A stretch of 49,939 nucleotides of DNA from Streptomyces sp. IMTB 2501 (GCF_001953885.1 NZ_MQUS01000048.1:1-49939), one strand, 5' to 3'; numbered from the stretch's first letter, positions 22,681-36,027 are shown. The notes: a model not told the origin generated them from the letters alone. Program-made: numbers and translations.

Positions 22681-24807
22681 TTACTCGCCCTTGGCCTTCG
22701 CGATGATCTCCTCGGCGACGTTCCGCGGAACCTCGGCGTAGGAGTCGAACTGCATCGAGTAGCTTGCGCGACCCGACGTCTTGCTGCGGAGGTCGCCGAC
22801 GTAGCCGAACATCTCCGACAGGGGCACGAGGCCCTTCACGACGCGGGCACCAGCCCGCTCCTCCATGGCCTGGATCTGGCCACGGCGGGAGTTGATGTCG
22901 CCGATGACCTCACCCATGTAGTCCTCGGGCGTGGTGACCTCGACGGCCATCATCGGCTCAAGGAGCACGGGCGAAGCCTTGCGCGCGGCCTCCTTGAAGG
23001 CCTGCGAACCGGCGATCTTGAAGGCGAGCTCGGAGGAGTCGACCTCGTGGTAGGCACCGTCGTGGAGGATGACGCGCACGCCGGTCATCTCGTAACCGGC
23101 GAGGATGCCGAACTGCATGGCCTCCTGCGCACCGGCGTCGACCGAAGGGATGTACTCCTTCGGGATACGACCACCGGTCACCTTGTTCACGAACTCGTAC
23201 GAGGTGTCGCCACCCTCAAGCGGCTCGATGCCGATCTGCACCTTCGCGAACTGACCGGTACCACCGGTCTGCTTCTTGTGGGTGTAGTCGACGCGCTCGA
23301 CGGCCTTGCGGATCGTCTCGCGGTAGGCCACCTGCGGCTTGCCGACGTTGGCCTCGACCTTGAACTCACGGCGCATACGGTCGACCAGCACCTCAAGGTG
23401 CAGCTCGCCCATACCACCGATGATGGTCTGGCCGGTCTCCTCGTCCGAGTGGACCTGGAAGGACGGGTCCTCCTCGGCCAGGCGCTGGATCGCGACGCCC
23501 AGCTTCTCCTGGTCGCCCTTCGACTTGGGCTCGATGGCGACCTGGATGACCGGCGCCGGGAAGTCCATGGACTCCAGGATGACCGGGTTCTTGTCGTCGG
23601 ACAGCGTCTCACCGGTGGTGGTCTGCTTCAGGCCCATGACGGCGACGATGTCGCCGGCGCCCACCGACTCGATCTCCTCACGCTTGTTGGCGTGCATGCG
23701 GTAGATCTTGCCGATGCGCTCCTTCTTGCCCTTGACGGAGTTCAGCACCGAAGAGCCGGACTCCAGGCGGCCCGAGTAAACCCGGACGAAGGTGAGCTTG
23801 CCGAGGTGCGGGTCGCTCATGATCTTGAACGCCAGCGCCGAGAGGGGCTCCTCGTCGGACGGCTTGCGCTTGACGACGACCTCGGGGTCCTTGACGTCGT
23901 GGCCCTCGATGGCCTCGATGTCAACCGGGGAAGGCAGGTAGCGCACGACCGCGTCGAGCAGGGGCTGGACGCCCTTGTTCTTGAACGCGGTGCCGCAGAA
24001 CACCGGGGTCACGGTGGTGCCGGTGCCCTTGCCGGACGCGATGGTGATACGACGGATCGCGGCGTACAGCTGCTCCACGGAAGGCTCCTCGCCCTCCAGG
24101 TACAGCTCCATGATCTCTTCGTCGTTCTCGGCCACGGCCTCAAGCAGCTTGCCGCGGTACTCCTCGGCAGCCTCGGTGTGCGTGTCCGGGATGTCGACGA
24201 CGTCGTACATCTCGCCCTTGGTGGCCTCGGCGGACCAGACCAGGGCCTTCATCGTCACGAGGTCGACGACGCCCTTGAAGTCCGCCTCGGCACCGATCGG
24301 CAGCTGCATCACGATCGGCTGAGCGCCCAGGCGGTCAGTGATCATGTCGACACAGCGGTGGAACTCGGCACCGGTGCGGTCGAGCTTGTTGACGAAGCAG
24401 ATGCGCGGGACGCCGTAGCGGTCCGCCTGACGCCACACGGTCTCGGACTGCGGCTCGACACCGGCGACGCCGTCGAACACCGTCACGGCACCGTCGAGCA
24501 CGCGCAGGGAGCGCTCCACCTCGACGGTGAAGTCGACGTGACCCGGGGTGTCGATGATGTTGATGGTGTGGTCGACGTTCTCCAGCGGCCAGTGACAGGT
24601 GGTGGCAGCAGAGGTGATCGTGATGCCACGCTCCTGCTCCTGCTCCATCCAGTCCATGGTGGCAGCGCCGTCGTGGACCTCACCGATCTTGTACGACACA
24701 CCGGTGTAGAACAGGATCCGCTCGGTGGTGGTCGTCTTGCCCGCGTCGATGTGGGCCATGATCCCGATGTTGCGGACCTTGGCCAGGTCAAGTGAAGTGG
24801 TAGCCAT
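22681..24807 (-). CDS. fusA: Elongation factor G
   Basis: The 708-residue translocase GTPase has the P-loop AHIDAGKTTTTERILFYTG near residue 19, switch II DTPGHVDF near 88 and NKLDRTG near 142. Domain IV is recognisable by GRIPKEYIPSVDAG and the tip SSELAFKIAGSQAFKEA. The C-terminus has FGYVGDLRSKTSGRASYSMQ. It lies between rpsG and tuf in the str operon. Confidence 0.98.
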   Translation of the reverse strand: MATTSLDLAKVRNIGIMAHIDAGKTTTTERILFYTGVSYKIGEVHDGAATMDWMEQEQERGITITSAATTCHWPLENVDHTINIIDTPGHVDFTVEVERSLRVLDGAVTVFDGVAGVEPQSETVWRQADRYGVPRICFVNKLDRTGAEFHRCVDMITDRLGAQPIVMQLPIGAEADFKGVVDLVTMKALVWSAEATKGEMYDVVDIPDTHTEAAEEYRGKLLEAVAENDEEIMELYLEGEEPSVEQLYAAIRRITIASGKGTGTTVTPVFCGTAFKNKGVQPLLDAVVRYLPSPVDIEAIEGHDVKDPEVVVKRKPSDEEPLSALAFKIMSDPHLGKLTFVRVYSGRLESGSSVLNSVKGKKERIGKIYRMHANKREEIESVGAGDIVAVMGLKQTTTGETLSDDKNPVILESMDFPAPVIQVAIEPKSKGDQEKLGVAIQRLAEEDPSFQVHSDEETGQTIIGGMGELHLEVLVDRMRREFKVEANVGKPQVAYRETIRKAVERVDYTHKKQTGGTGQFAKVQIGIEPLEGGDTSYEFVNKVTGGRIPKEYIPSVDAGAQEAMQFGILAGYEMTGVRVILHDGAYHEVDSSELAFKIAGSQAFKEAARKASPVLLEPMMAVEVTTPEDYMGEVIGDINSRRGQIQAMEERAGARVVKGLVPLSEMFGYVGDLRSKTSGRASYSMQFDSYAEVPRNVAEEIIAKAKGE

Positions 24808-24846
24808 AAGGCTTCAGTCTTCTCTCGGTTCTCGATGGGGTAGCGA

Positions 24847-25317
24847 CTACCAGCGGTAGTGCGCGAAGGCCTTGTTGGACTCGGCCATCTTGTGCGTGTC
24901 CTCGCGCTTCTTCACAGCGGCACCGAGGCCGTTGGACGCGTCGAGGAGCTCGTTGAGCAGACGCTCGGTCATGGTCTTCTCGCGACGGGCGCGGGAGTAA
25001 CCGACCAGCCAGCGCAGCGCCAGGGTGTTGGCACGGCCGGGCTTGACCTCGACCGGGACCTGGTAGGTGGCGCCACCGACACGGCGGGACTTGACCTCCA
25101 GGGTCGGCTTGATGTTCTCGAGAGCGCGCTTCAGCGTGATGACCGGGTCGTTGCCGGTCTTCTCGCGCAGGCCCTCCATGGCGCCGTAGACGATGCGCTC
25201 GGCGGTGGAGCGCTTGCCGTTCAGCAGCACCTTGTTGATGAGCGACGTGACCAGAGGAGAACCGTAGACCGGGTCGATGATGACCGGGCGCTTCGGGGCG
25301 GGGCCCTTACGAGGCAT
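24847..25317 (-). CDS. rpsG: 30S ribosomal protein S7
   Basis: The 156-residue uS7 nucleates the 30S head and touches the E site. It starts MPRKGPAPKRPVIIDPVYGS and has the beta-wing region RRVGGATYQVPVEVKPGRAN and TMTERLLNELLDASNGLGAA. It lies 2 nt after rpsL. In E. coli S7 represses the str operon; no such site was identified with certainty here. Confidence 0.98.
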   Translation of the reverse strand: MPRKGPAPKRPVIIDPVYGSPLVTSLINKVLLNGKRSTAERIVYGAMEGLREKTGNDPVITLKRALENIKPTLEVKSRRVGGATYQVPVEVKPGRANTLALRWLVGYSRARREKTMTERLLNELLDASNGLGAAVKKREDTHKMAESNKAFAHYRW

Positions 25318-25319
25318 TC

Positions 25320-25691
25320 TTACTTCTCCTTCTTGGCGCCGTAGCGGGAACGGGCCTGCTTGCGGTTCTTGACACCCTGGGTGTCGAGGGAGCCACGGAT
25401 GATCTTGTAGCGAACACCCGGCAGGTCCTTCACACGGCCGCCGCGCACGAGCACGATGGAGTGCTCCTGCAGGTTGTGTCCCTCACCCGGAATGTAAGCG
25501 GTGACCTCGATCCCGCTGGTCAGACGCACACGCGCGACCTTACGCAGGGCCGAGTTCGGCTTCTTCGGGGTGGTCGTGAACACACGCGTGCAGACGCCAC
25601 GACGCTGAGGGGAACCCTCGAGTGCGGGCGTCTTGTTCTTCTCGACCTTGTCCTGCCGGCCCTTGCGGACCAGCTGCTGGATCGTAGGCAC
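25320..25691 (-). CDS. rpsL: 30S ribosomal protein S12
   Basis: The 123-residue uS12 controls decoding accuracy and is the streptomycin-resistance locus. It starts with GTG at 25691 (MPTIQQLVRKGRQDK); upstream frame extension is ignored. The two key loops are wild type: TTTPKKPNSALRK with Lys-43, and GGRVKDLPGVRY with Lys-88 and Pro-91. The gene therefore carries none of the classic resistance substitutions at these sites. It is first in the str operon. Confidence 0.98.
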   Translation of the reverse strand: MPTIQQLVRKGRQDKVEKNKTPALEGSPQRRGVCTRVFTTTPKKPNSALRKVARVRLTSGIEVTAYIPGEGHNLQEHSIVLVRGGRVKDLPGVRYKIIRGSLDTQGVKNRKQARSRYGAKKEK

Positions 25692-25741
25692 TACTTCTCC
25701 GGTTTCTGTGTGCCGATGGGTACAGCTAACCTGGAACGTCG

Positions 25742-25766
25742 CCGACCCACGCGGTCGGGTGTGTCG
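25742..25766 (-). promoter_or_regulatory. Leader element shared with rpsJ (rpsL copy)
   Basis: It matches 14807-14831 at 24 of 25 positions. The single difference is T versus C (plus strand) at the CGACAC flank. It lies about 50 nt before the rpsL GTG, inside the leader that runs from the promoter at 25886-25914. The rest of the roughly 190-nt leader contains no gene. Confidence 0.6.
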
Positions 25767-25885
25767 AATCCCGCAAACCTTCGCCGCAAGGCGAAAAGGG
25801 CGCAGATTACGGTGGCCGGTCGCGGCTCGCCATGCGGTCTGAAGGCACGCACGAGAGCCAGGGCACACCCCAGGCACAAGGTCTG

Positions 25886-25914
25886 AGCGTACCTACCTCA
25901 TTCGCTGTGGTCAA
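25886..25914 (-). promoter_or_regulatory. rpsL (str operon) promoter
   Basis: TTGACC (25909-25914) and TACGCT (25886-25891) on the minus strand are separated by 17 bp, a near-ideal HrdB promoter. Transcription would begin near 25879, leaving a leader of about 190 nt before rpsL. Strong rpsL promoters are known in Streptomyces. The region 25915-26009 beyond it has no gene. Confidence 0.8.
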
Positions 25915-26009
25915 AACAAATGGGACCCGGCCGCCTCACCCTGCAAGCGATGTCAAGCCCCGGTACGCTACGTGATCTTCGATTCGACGATCCTGGCCGG
26001 TGAGCGACC

Positions 26010-26529
26010 ATGTCCGGCCACCGCGGCCGATTGTCCGCCCGGATCCGGCTGCGCATCGCCCTCTCCTCCGGCTACGTCGCCGTCGACGAGCTGGACGGCT
26101 GGGGCTCGGACCTCAACCACGCGGTACGTCTGCTGGACGCCGGCTGCCTTCGCGATGCCTTGAGGCAGCGCGAGGACGACAGCGTCCTGTGCGTGTCGGG
26201 CAGTGTCTACCAGGGAGTGGTCCGCAGCGGCCCGCTCGGCGTCCGCGCCGACGGCTTCCACCGCACCACCGTCGACACGAAGGAGGGGCGACGGTGGCGT
26301 GGCGTGGCTGCACGGCACCCCGGCCCCGGCCGCAGCGCCCGCTTCCGACGCCCCGGCCCAGGACACACCGCCCACACCCGAGGCCGTCCCCGACGCCCCG
26401 ACCGCGAGTCCGGCCGCCGGCACGGCGTCCAGCCGCACCAGCGTCGCCGGAGACCAGTACGGCGTCACCGGCGGCACCGTGCACGGCAGTGTCCGCTTCG
26501 ACCTGCCAGGCCGCGGGGAGCGCCGATGA
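26010..26529 (+). pseudogene. N-terminally truncated, frameshifted cyclase-like protein
   Basis: The fragment reads RIRLRIALSSGYVAVDELDG, GSDLNHAVRLLDAGCLRDAL and VLCVSGSVYQGVVRSGPLGV. This resembles the C-terminal part of nucleotidyl-cyclase-fold proteins common in Streptomyces conflict-type loci. The N-terminal half is missing. Around 26286-26308 the frame breaks: one G seems lost before GCGACG, and GTGGC occurs three times in tandem. After this VAWLHGTPAP continues in another frame, followed by a Pro/Ala linker and a GDQYGVTGGTVHGSVRF end. Enzymatic function is very unlikely. Confidence 0.65.
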
Positions 26530-27604
26530 GCCAGGAGGAGACCGGCGCCGGCGCAGCGGCCGAGGAGCAGCCTCCGGACGACGAGCGGAAGGAGGAGAGC
26601 GAAAGCCAGGAGCGGCAGCGCCAGGAGGCTGGCGGCGCGGAAGGCGCTGATCCTGCACGGTCCGTCCTTCGTCATGACGCTCGACCGGCCCGCCTCCGCC
26701 ACGCAGATCGGCCGTGACCAGTTCGGTGTCAGCGGAGGCACGGTCCACGGCGATGTGAACAACTACTTCGGCGGGCTCCCCGGGCGCCCCGAACACGCCT
26801 CCGGTGTGATCCGCCCGGAGGAGATCACCGAACTGTCGAACGTCTTCCGCGGCTGCGCGAGCGACGGTACGCAGCCTTGGCCAGCCGCCTTCACCGTCCG
26901 CGCTCCTCGACCAGCTGGACGGCCCGGACGGCTGTGTCCTGCTGGACTTCGCGCCCAGCCGGAGCAACCCCCTGCGCGAGGCGCACATACTCAGTCTGCG
27001 TGAGCGCCTGGAGCGCTCCAAGGGGTACCTGGTCATGACGGTCGAGCCGTCGGCGGCCCTGGACGACGTTCCGTTCGTACGGTGGGAGCGGCCCCCCACC
27101 GAGCAGATGCTGCACGCCCATGCCGCGCACCAGGTGGGCGAGGCGGCCTGGCAGGAACTGTGCGGCCGCGTCCCGGTGAAGGAGTTCCTGACCCGGCGCC
27201 ACCAGCCGGCCGCGGTCAAGGAGTTCGCCCGGCGACTGCTGGACGTGCGCCGCGGTGCGAGCGGCGAGGAGGAACTGAACTGACGGCATATCGCGAGCAG
27301 GCCGTCGAGGCGCAGGTCGCCCGCTGGCTCACCGACGACCGGCGCGAGCCGCGCGACAAGGCGTTCCTGATCTCACTCGCCGTCTACCACAAGGCGCCGT
27401 ACGCGGTGGCCGCCGAACTCGCCGACATGCCCTGCACCCGGCTGCAGTACACGGCCGATCCCCGCTCGTCGCCGGTCATCATGGTCTTCGGCAGCTCCCG
27501 CGAGGACCGGCTGCGGCTGGCCCACGCCGACGGCTACCGGTTCTTCGCCGCGTTCCGTGAGGAGAGCACGGCCCAGGTGCTGCTGGAGGCGGTGCGGAAC
27601 CATG
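26526..27604 (+). pseudogene. Frameshifted NTPase/effector-associated protein
   Basis: It starts as MSQEETGAGAAAEEQPPDDE, overlapping the previous stop by 4 nt. It then shifts frame to ALILHGPSFVMTLDRPASAT and GRDQFGVSGGTVHGDVNNYF, then again to CVLLDFAPSRSNPLREAHIL, LSLRERLERSKGYLVMTV and ELCGRVPVKEFLTRRHQPAA. A 5-bp tandem duplication (AACTG twice, 27273-27282) creates a stop. Removing one copy restores EEELTAYREQAVEAQ and the tail KAFLISLAVYHKAPYAVAAE, LQYTADPRSSPVIMVFG and RLRLAHADGY. No Walker A motif survives. Relatives are large NTPase-like proteins next to cyclase-fold genes. Confidence 0.6.
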
Positions 27605-28287
27605 GCGCGCCGGCTGCTCGGTCTGCGCCACCCGACGCCGCACGAGGCGCGAGGTCACCGCCCGTGCCGGGGTGGACGGCGACGTCTACCAGTTGTGGGT
27701 GGAGGACGGCCCGGAGCTCAACGCCATGGCGACGGCCGGGCACGTCATCAGCGTGACCAGCCATTCCCTGCGCACGCTCCCGCCGTCCCGGCTCGCCGGC
27801 GTGCTCGCCCACGAGCTGGGCCATCACACCCGCGGACATGCCTGGGCCGTCCCTGCCGGCCTTCTGGTACGCGCTGCCCGGCCGGCTCGCCTGGCGTCTG
27901 CTGCTGCGGCTGGCGACGCGGGTGGACCGCCTGTCGACCGGGGCGACGGTGCTCGCGGTGGCCGTGCCCGGGGCGGCCGTGATCGCGCTGGCCACCGCGA
28001 CGTACGGGCTTGTCTTCCTGCCGCCGACCACGCCGTACCTGGCGGCGGCCGTCTCCCGGCGCTCGGAACTGCGGGCCGACGAGCACGCGGCGGGCCTCGG
28101 CTTCGCTGCCCAGCTGATGGCGGTGCTCAGCGAAGAGCACGACCGGGAGGGCACACCGCGATCCGCTCGCCGGGTCCTCGGCAGCCCGCCCGGCGGGGAA
28201 CCGCTGATCGCACGGTTGCCGGACTCCCATCCGGACGTCCACACCCGTCTGCAGCACCTCCAGGCCCGGCTGGAGCGGGGTCGCTGA
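27602..28287 (+). pseudogene. Frameshifted M48-type metallopeptidase
   Basis: MARRLLGLRHPTPHEAR begins in one frame. YQLWVEDGPELNAMATAGHV, then the zinc motif HELGHH (HEXXH, codons at 27810-27824) and GHAW, lie in a second. FWYALPGRLAWRLLLRLATR, two hydrophobic stretches, SRRSELRADEHAAGLGFAAQ (third zinc-ligand Glu region ELRAD) and HPDVHTRLQHLQARL lie in a third. The parts are in the right order for an HtpX-like membrane peptidase, but at least two frameshifts (near 27640 and 27850) break it. The zinc ligands themselves remain. Confidence 0.7.
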
Positions 28288-28293
28288 AACGCC

Positions 28294-28327
28294 GAAGGGC
28301 GGCCACCCCGAGGGATGGCCGCCCTTC
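28294..28327. terminator. Bidirectional terminator after rpoC
   Basis: GAAGGGCGGCCA (28294-28305) pairs perfectly with TGGCCGCCCTTC (28316-28327) around a 10-nt loop. It lies 17 nt past the rpoC stop on the minus strand and just beyond the M48 pseudogene on the plus strand, so it can end both. Confidence 0.85.
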
Positions 28328-28343
28328 AACTCATGCTGCTCGC

Positions 28344-32243
<3,900 letters not shown>

Positions 32244-32300
32244 TATGCGTCAATCCCTCTCAGGGTCGTAAGTCTTTGGTCTGAAACGGGGGCCTGGGGG

Positions 32301-32338
32301 TCGGCGGGGGCCTCACTCATCGGCGAGGCCCCTGCCGG
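32301..32338 (-). promoter_or_regulatory. Intercistronic hairpin between rpoB and rpoC
   Basis: TCGGCGGGGGCCTC (32301-32314) pairs with GAGGCCCCTGCCGG (32325-32338) over 14 bp, including two G-T pairs, around a 10-nt loop. It lies just past the rpoB stop. It could tune the beta to beta' ratio, act as an RNase processing site or protect upstream mRNA. The structure is seen; the role is inferred. Confidence 0.6.
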
Positions 32339-32345
32339 ACTCCCG

Positions 32346-35300
32346 TCAGACCTCTTCGACGCTGCTCGGCTCGCGCCGCGACAGGTCGATACCGAGCTCC
32401 TCCGCAGCGCGGAAGACGTCCTCGTCGGTGTCACGCATCTCGATGGACATACCGTCGCTGGACAGCACCTCCACGTTCAGGCAGAGCGACTGCATCTCCT
32501 TGATGAGCACCTTGAAGGACTCGGGGATGCCGGGCTCGGGGATGTTCTCGCCCTTGACGATGGCCTCGTAGACCTTCACGCGGCCGGTGACGTCGTCGGA
32601 CTTGATGGTCAGCAGTTCCTGGAGGGCGTACGCGGCGCCGTAGGCCTCAAGGGCCCACACCTCCATCTCACCGAAGCGCTGGCCACCGAACTGCGCCTTA
32701 CCACCCAGCGGCTGCTGGGTGATCATCGAGTACGGACCGGTCGAACGCGCGTGCAGCTTGTCGTCGACCAGGTGGTGCAGCTTCAGGATGTACATGTAGC
32801 CGACCGAGATCGGGTCCGGGAACGGCTCACCGGAGCGGCCGTCGAACAGCCGCGCCTTGCCGGACGGGAGAACCATGCGCTCGCCGTCGCGGTTCGGGAT
32901 GGTGTGCTGCAGCAGACCCGCCAGCTCGTCCTCGCGGGCACCGTCGAAGACCGGGGTCGCGACGTTGGTGCGCGGGTCGACCTGGTCGGCACCGATGGCC
33001 TGCAGGCGCTGGGCCCACTCGTCCGCGAGGCCGGAGACGTCCCAGCCGCGGCTGGCGAGCCAGCCGAGGTGGATCTCCAGGACCTGTCCCGGGTTCATTC
33101 GGGACGGCACACCCAGCGGGTTGAGGATGATGTCGACCGGAGTTCCGTCCTCAAGGAACGGCATGTCCTCGATGGGCAGGATCTTCGAGATGACACCCTT
33201 GTTGCCGTGACGGCCGGCGAGCTTGTCACCGTCGGTGATCTTGCGCTTCTGCGCGACGTAGACGCGGACCAGCTGGTTCACGCCCGGCGGCAGCTCGTCG
33301 CCCTCCTCGCGGTCGAAGACGCGCACGCCGATGACCTTGCCGGTCTCGCCGTGCGGCACCTTCAGCGAGGTGTCACGGACCTCACGGGCCTTCTCACCGA
33401 AGATCGCGCGCAGCAGGCGCTCCTCGGGGGTCAGCTCGGTCTCACCCTTCGGGGTCACCTTGCCGACGAGGATGTCGCCGGCGATGACCTCGGCACCGAT
33501 GCGGATGATGCCGCGCTCGTCGAGGTCGGCGAGGACCTCCTCGGAGACGTTCGGGATGTCCCGGGTGATCTCCTCGGGGCCGAGCTTGGTGTCACGGGCG
33601 TCGACCTCGTGCTCCTCGATGTGGATCGAGGAGAGGACGTCGTCCTGCACGAGGCGCTGCGACAGGATGATCGCGTCCTCGTAGTTGTGACCCTCCCACG
33701 GCATGAACGCCACGAGCAGGTTCTTGCCGAGGGCCATCTCGCCGTTCTGGGTGGCCGGGCCGTCGGCGAGCACCTGGCCCGTGATGACGCGGTCGCCCTC
33801 GTTGACGATGACCTTCTGGTTGACCGAGGTGCCCTGGTTGGACCGGGAGAACTTGGCCAGGCGGTACGTGATGTACGTGCCGTCGTCGTTGGCGGTGGTG
33901 ATGTAGTCCGCGGAGACCTCCTGGACCACACCGTCCTTCTCGGCCTTGACCACGTCGCCGGCGTCGACCGCGGAGCGGTACTCCATGCCGGTGCCGACGA
34001 GCGGCGCCTCCGACTTAATCAGCGGCACGGCCTGGCGCATCATGTTCGCGCCCATGAGGGCACGGTTGGCGTCGTCGTGCTCAAGGAAGGGGATCATGGC
34101 GGTCGCGACCGACACCATCTGGCGCGGCGAGACGTCCATGTAGTCCACGTCCTCGGGGGCGACGTAGTCGACCTCGCCGCCACGGCGACGGACCAGGACG
34201 CGGGCCTCGGCGAAACGCAGTTCGTCGGTCAGCGGCGCGTTGGCCTGCGCGATGACGAAGCGGTCCTCTTCGTCGGCGGTCAGGTAGTCCACCTCGTCGG
34301 TGACCACACCGTGCTCGTCGACCTTGCGGTACGGCGTCTCGATGAAACCGAACGCGTTGACCCGGCCGTAGGAGGCCAGCGAGCCGATCAGACCGATGTT
34401 CGGGCCTTCCGGCGTCTCGATCGGGCACATGCGGCCGTAGTGCGAGGGGTGCACGTCACGGACCTCGAAGCCGGCCCGCTCACGGGAGAGACCACCCGGG
34501 CCGAGGGCGTTCAGACGACGCTTGTGCGTCAGCCCCGACAGCGGGTTGTTCTGGTCCATGAACTGGGACAGCTGGCTGGTGCCGAAGAACTCCTTGATGG
34601 AGGCGACGACCGGCCGGATGTTGATCAGGGTCTGCGGCGTGATCGCCTCGACGTCCTGCGTGGTCATGCGCTCGCGCACGACACGCTCCATACGGGCGAG
34701 ACCCGTACGGACCTGGTTCTGGATCAGCTCACCGACGCTGCGGATACGGCGGTTGCCGAAGTGGTCGATGTCGTCGGTCTCGACCATGATCGTACGACCG
34801 GACTCACCGGTCGTCTCGGCCTCACCGGCGTGCAGCTTCACCAGGTACTTGATGGTGGCGATGACGTCGTCGGTGGTGAGCACACCGGCGTCCAGCGGCT
34901 CGTCCGCACCGAGCTTCTTGTTGACCTTGTAGCGGCCGACCTTGGCGAGGTCGTAGCGCTTCGGGTTGAAGTACAGGTTCTCCAGGAGCGTCTGCGCGGC
35001 CTCACGCGTGGGGGGCTCGCCCGGACGCAGCTTGCGGTAGATGTCGAGCAGCGCGTCGTCCTGGCCCTGGGTGTGGTCCTTCTCCAGGGTGGCGCGCATG
35101 GACTCGTACTCGCCGAACTCCTCCAGGATCTGCTCGGTCGTCCAGCCGAGTGCCTTCAGAAGTACGGTGACCGACTGCTTGCGCTTGCGGTCGATACGCA
35201 CACCGACCATGTCGCGCTTGTCGATCTCCATCTCCAGCCAGGCACCCCGGGACGGGATGATCTTGGCGGAGAAGATGTCCTTGTCGGACGTCTTGTCGAT

Positions 35301-35834
35301 GGTGGAGTCGAAGTAGACACCGGGGGAGCGGACCAGCTGGGACACCACGACACGCTCGGTGCCGTTGATGACGAAGGTGCCCTTGTTCGTCATGAGCGGG
35401 AAGTCGCCCATGAAGACGGTCTGGGACTTGATCTCACCGGTCTCGTTGTTGGTGAACTCGGCGGTGACGAAGAGCGGGGCGGCGTACGTGAAGTCGCGCT
35501 CCTTGCACTCGTCGATGGAGTTCTTCGGCGGCTCGAAGCGGTGGTCCCGGAACGTCAGGGACATCGACCCGGAGAAGTCCTCGATCGGGGAGATCTCCTC
35601 GAAGATCTCCTCCAGACCGGACTTGGTGGGGACGTCCTGACCGTTCTCCAGAGCCTCCTCGACCCGACTCTGCCAGGCGGTGTTGCCGAGCAGCCAGTCG
35701 AAGCTCTCGGTCTGCAGCGCGAGCAGGTTCGGAACCTCAAGAGGCTCCTTGATCTTTGCAAAGGAGATGCGCAGCGGGGCGGTGCTGGCGCCGTTGTTCG
35801 TATTCGCGGTCGAGGCATTGCGCGAGGCGGCCAA
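32346..35834 (-). CDS. rpoB: RNA polymerase beta subunit
   Basis: The 1162-residue core subunit starts at TTG (35832-35834), giving the Streptomyces N-terminus AASRNASTANTNNGASTAPL. A GGAAGGA ribosome site precedes it by 7 nt, whereas upstream in-frame codons show no similarity. The rifampicin region reads GTSQLSQFMDQNNPLSGLTH then KRRLNALGPGGLSRERAGFE, wild type at the usual resistance positions. KVTPKGETELTPEERLLRAI and the C-terminal PESFKVLIKEMQSLCLNVEV, which meets beta', are conserved. Confidence 0.98.
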   Translation of the reverse strand: MAASRNASTANTNNGASTAPLRISFAKIKEPLEVPNLLALQTESFDWLLGNTAWQSRVEEALENGQDVPTKSGLEEIFEEISPIEDFSGSMSLTFRDHRFEPPKNSIDECKERDFTYAAPLFVTAEFTNNETGEIKSQTVFMGDFPLMTNKGTFVINGTERVVVSQLVRSPGVYFDSTIDKTSDKDIFSAKIIPSRGAWLEMEIDKRDMVGVRIDRKRKQSVTVLLKALGWTTEQILEEFGEYESMRATLEKDHTQGQDDALLDIYRKLRPGEPPTREAAQTLLENLYFNPKRYDLAKVGRYKVNKKLGADEPLDAGVLTTDDVIATIKYLVKLHAGEAETTGESGRTIMVETDDIDHFGNRRIRSVGELIQNQVRTGLARMERVVRERMTTQDVEAITPQTLINIRPVVASIKEFFGTSQLSQFMDQNNPLSGLTHKRRLNALGPGGLSRERAGFEVRDVHPSHYGRMCPIETPEGPNIGLIGSLASYGRVNAFGFIETPYRKVDEHGVVTDEVDYLTADEEDRFVIAQANAPLTDELRFAEARVLVRRRGGEVDYVAPEDVDYMDVSPRQMVSVATAMIPFLEHDDANRALMGANMMRQAVPLIKSEAPLVGTGMEYRSAVDAGDVVKAEKDGVVQEVSADYITTANDDGTYITYRLAKFSRSNQGTSVNQKVIVNEGDRVITGQVLADGPATQNGEMALGKNLLVAFMPWEGHNYEDAIILSQRLVQDDVLSSIHIEEHEVDARDTKLGPEEITRDIPNVSEEVLADLDERGIIRIGAEVIAGDILVGKVTPKGETELTPEERLLRAIFGEKAREVRDTSLKVPHGETGKVIGVRVFDREEGDELPPGVNQLVRVYVAQKRKITDGDKLAGRHGNKGVISKILPIEDMPFLEDGTPVDIILNPLGVPSRMNPGQVLEIHLGWLASRGWDVSGLADEWAQRLQAIGADQVDPRTNVATPVFDGAREDELAGLLQHTIPNRDGERMVLPSGKARLFDGRSGEPFPDPISVGYMYILKLHHLVDDKLHARSTGPYSMITQQPLGGKAQFGGQRFGEMEVWALEAYGAAYALQELLTIKSDDVTGRVKVYEAIVKGENIPEPGIPESFKVLIKEMQSLCLNVEVLSSDGMSIEMRDTDEDVFRAAEELGIDLSRREPSSVEEV

Positions 35835-35998
35835 GAGGGGGTCCTTCCGAGGGCTCGGACTCACTACGCGCGTGCCGGCCCCTCGCCCACACACAGAGAC
35901 AGAAACCCCAGGTCAGGGGAGCTTCGGTCATCGGTGCTCGAGTGAGGGCAGACCCCTGGTGACGGGCAGGGGACAGCTAACAGGCAGCGCAAAGGGTC

Positions 35999-36027
35999 AG
36001 TGTAGCCACTTGGCACACTGATGTCCA
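35999..36027 (-). promoter_or_regulatory. Main candidate rpoB promoter
   Basis: TGGACA (36022-36027) and TACACT (35999-36004) on the minus strand are separated by 17 bp. Transcription would start near 35992, giving a leader of about 160 nt before the TTG start. It allows rpoBC expression apart from rplJL read-through. Confidence 0.7.
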
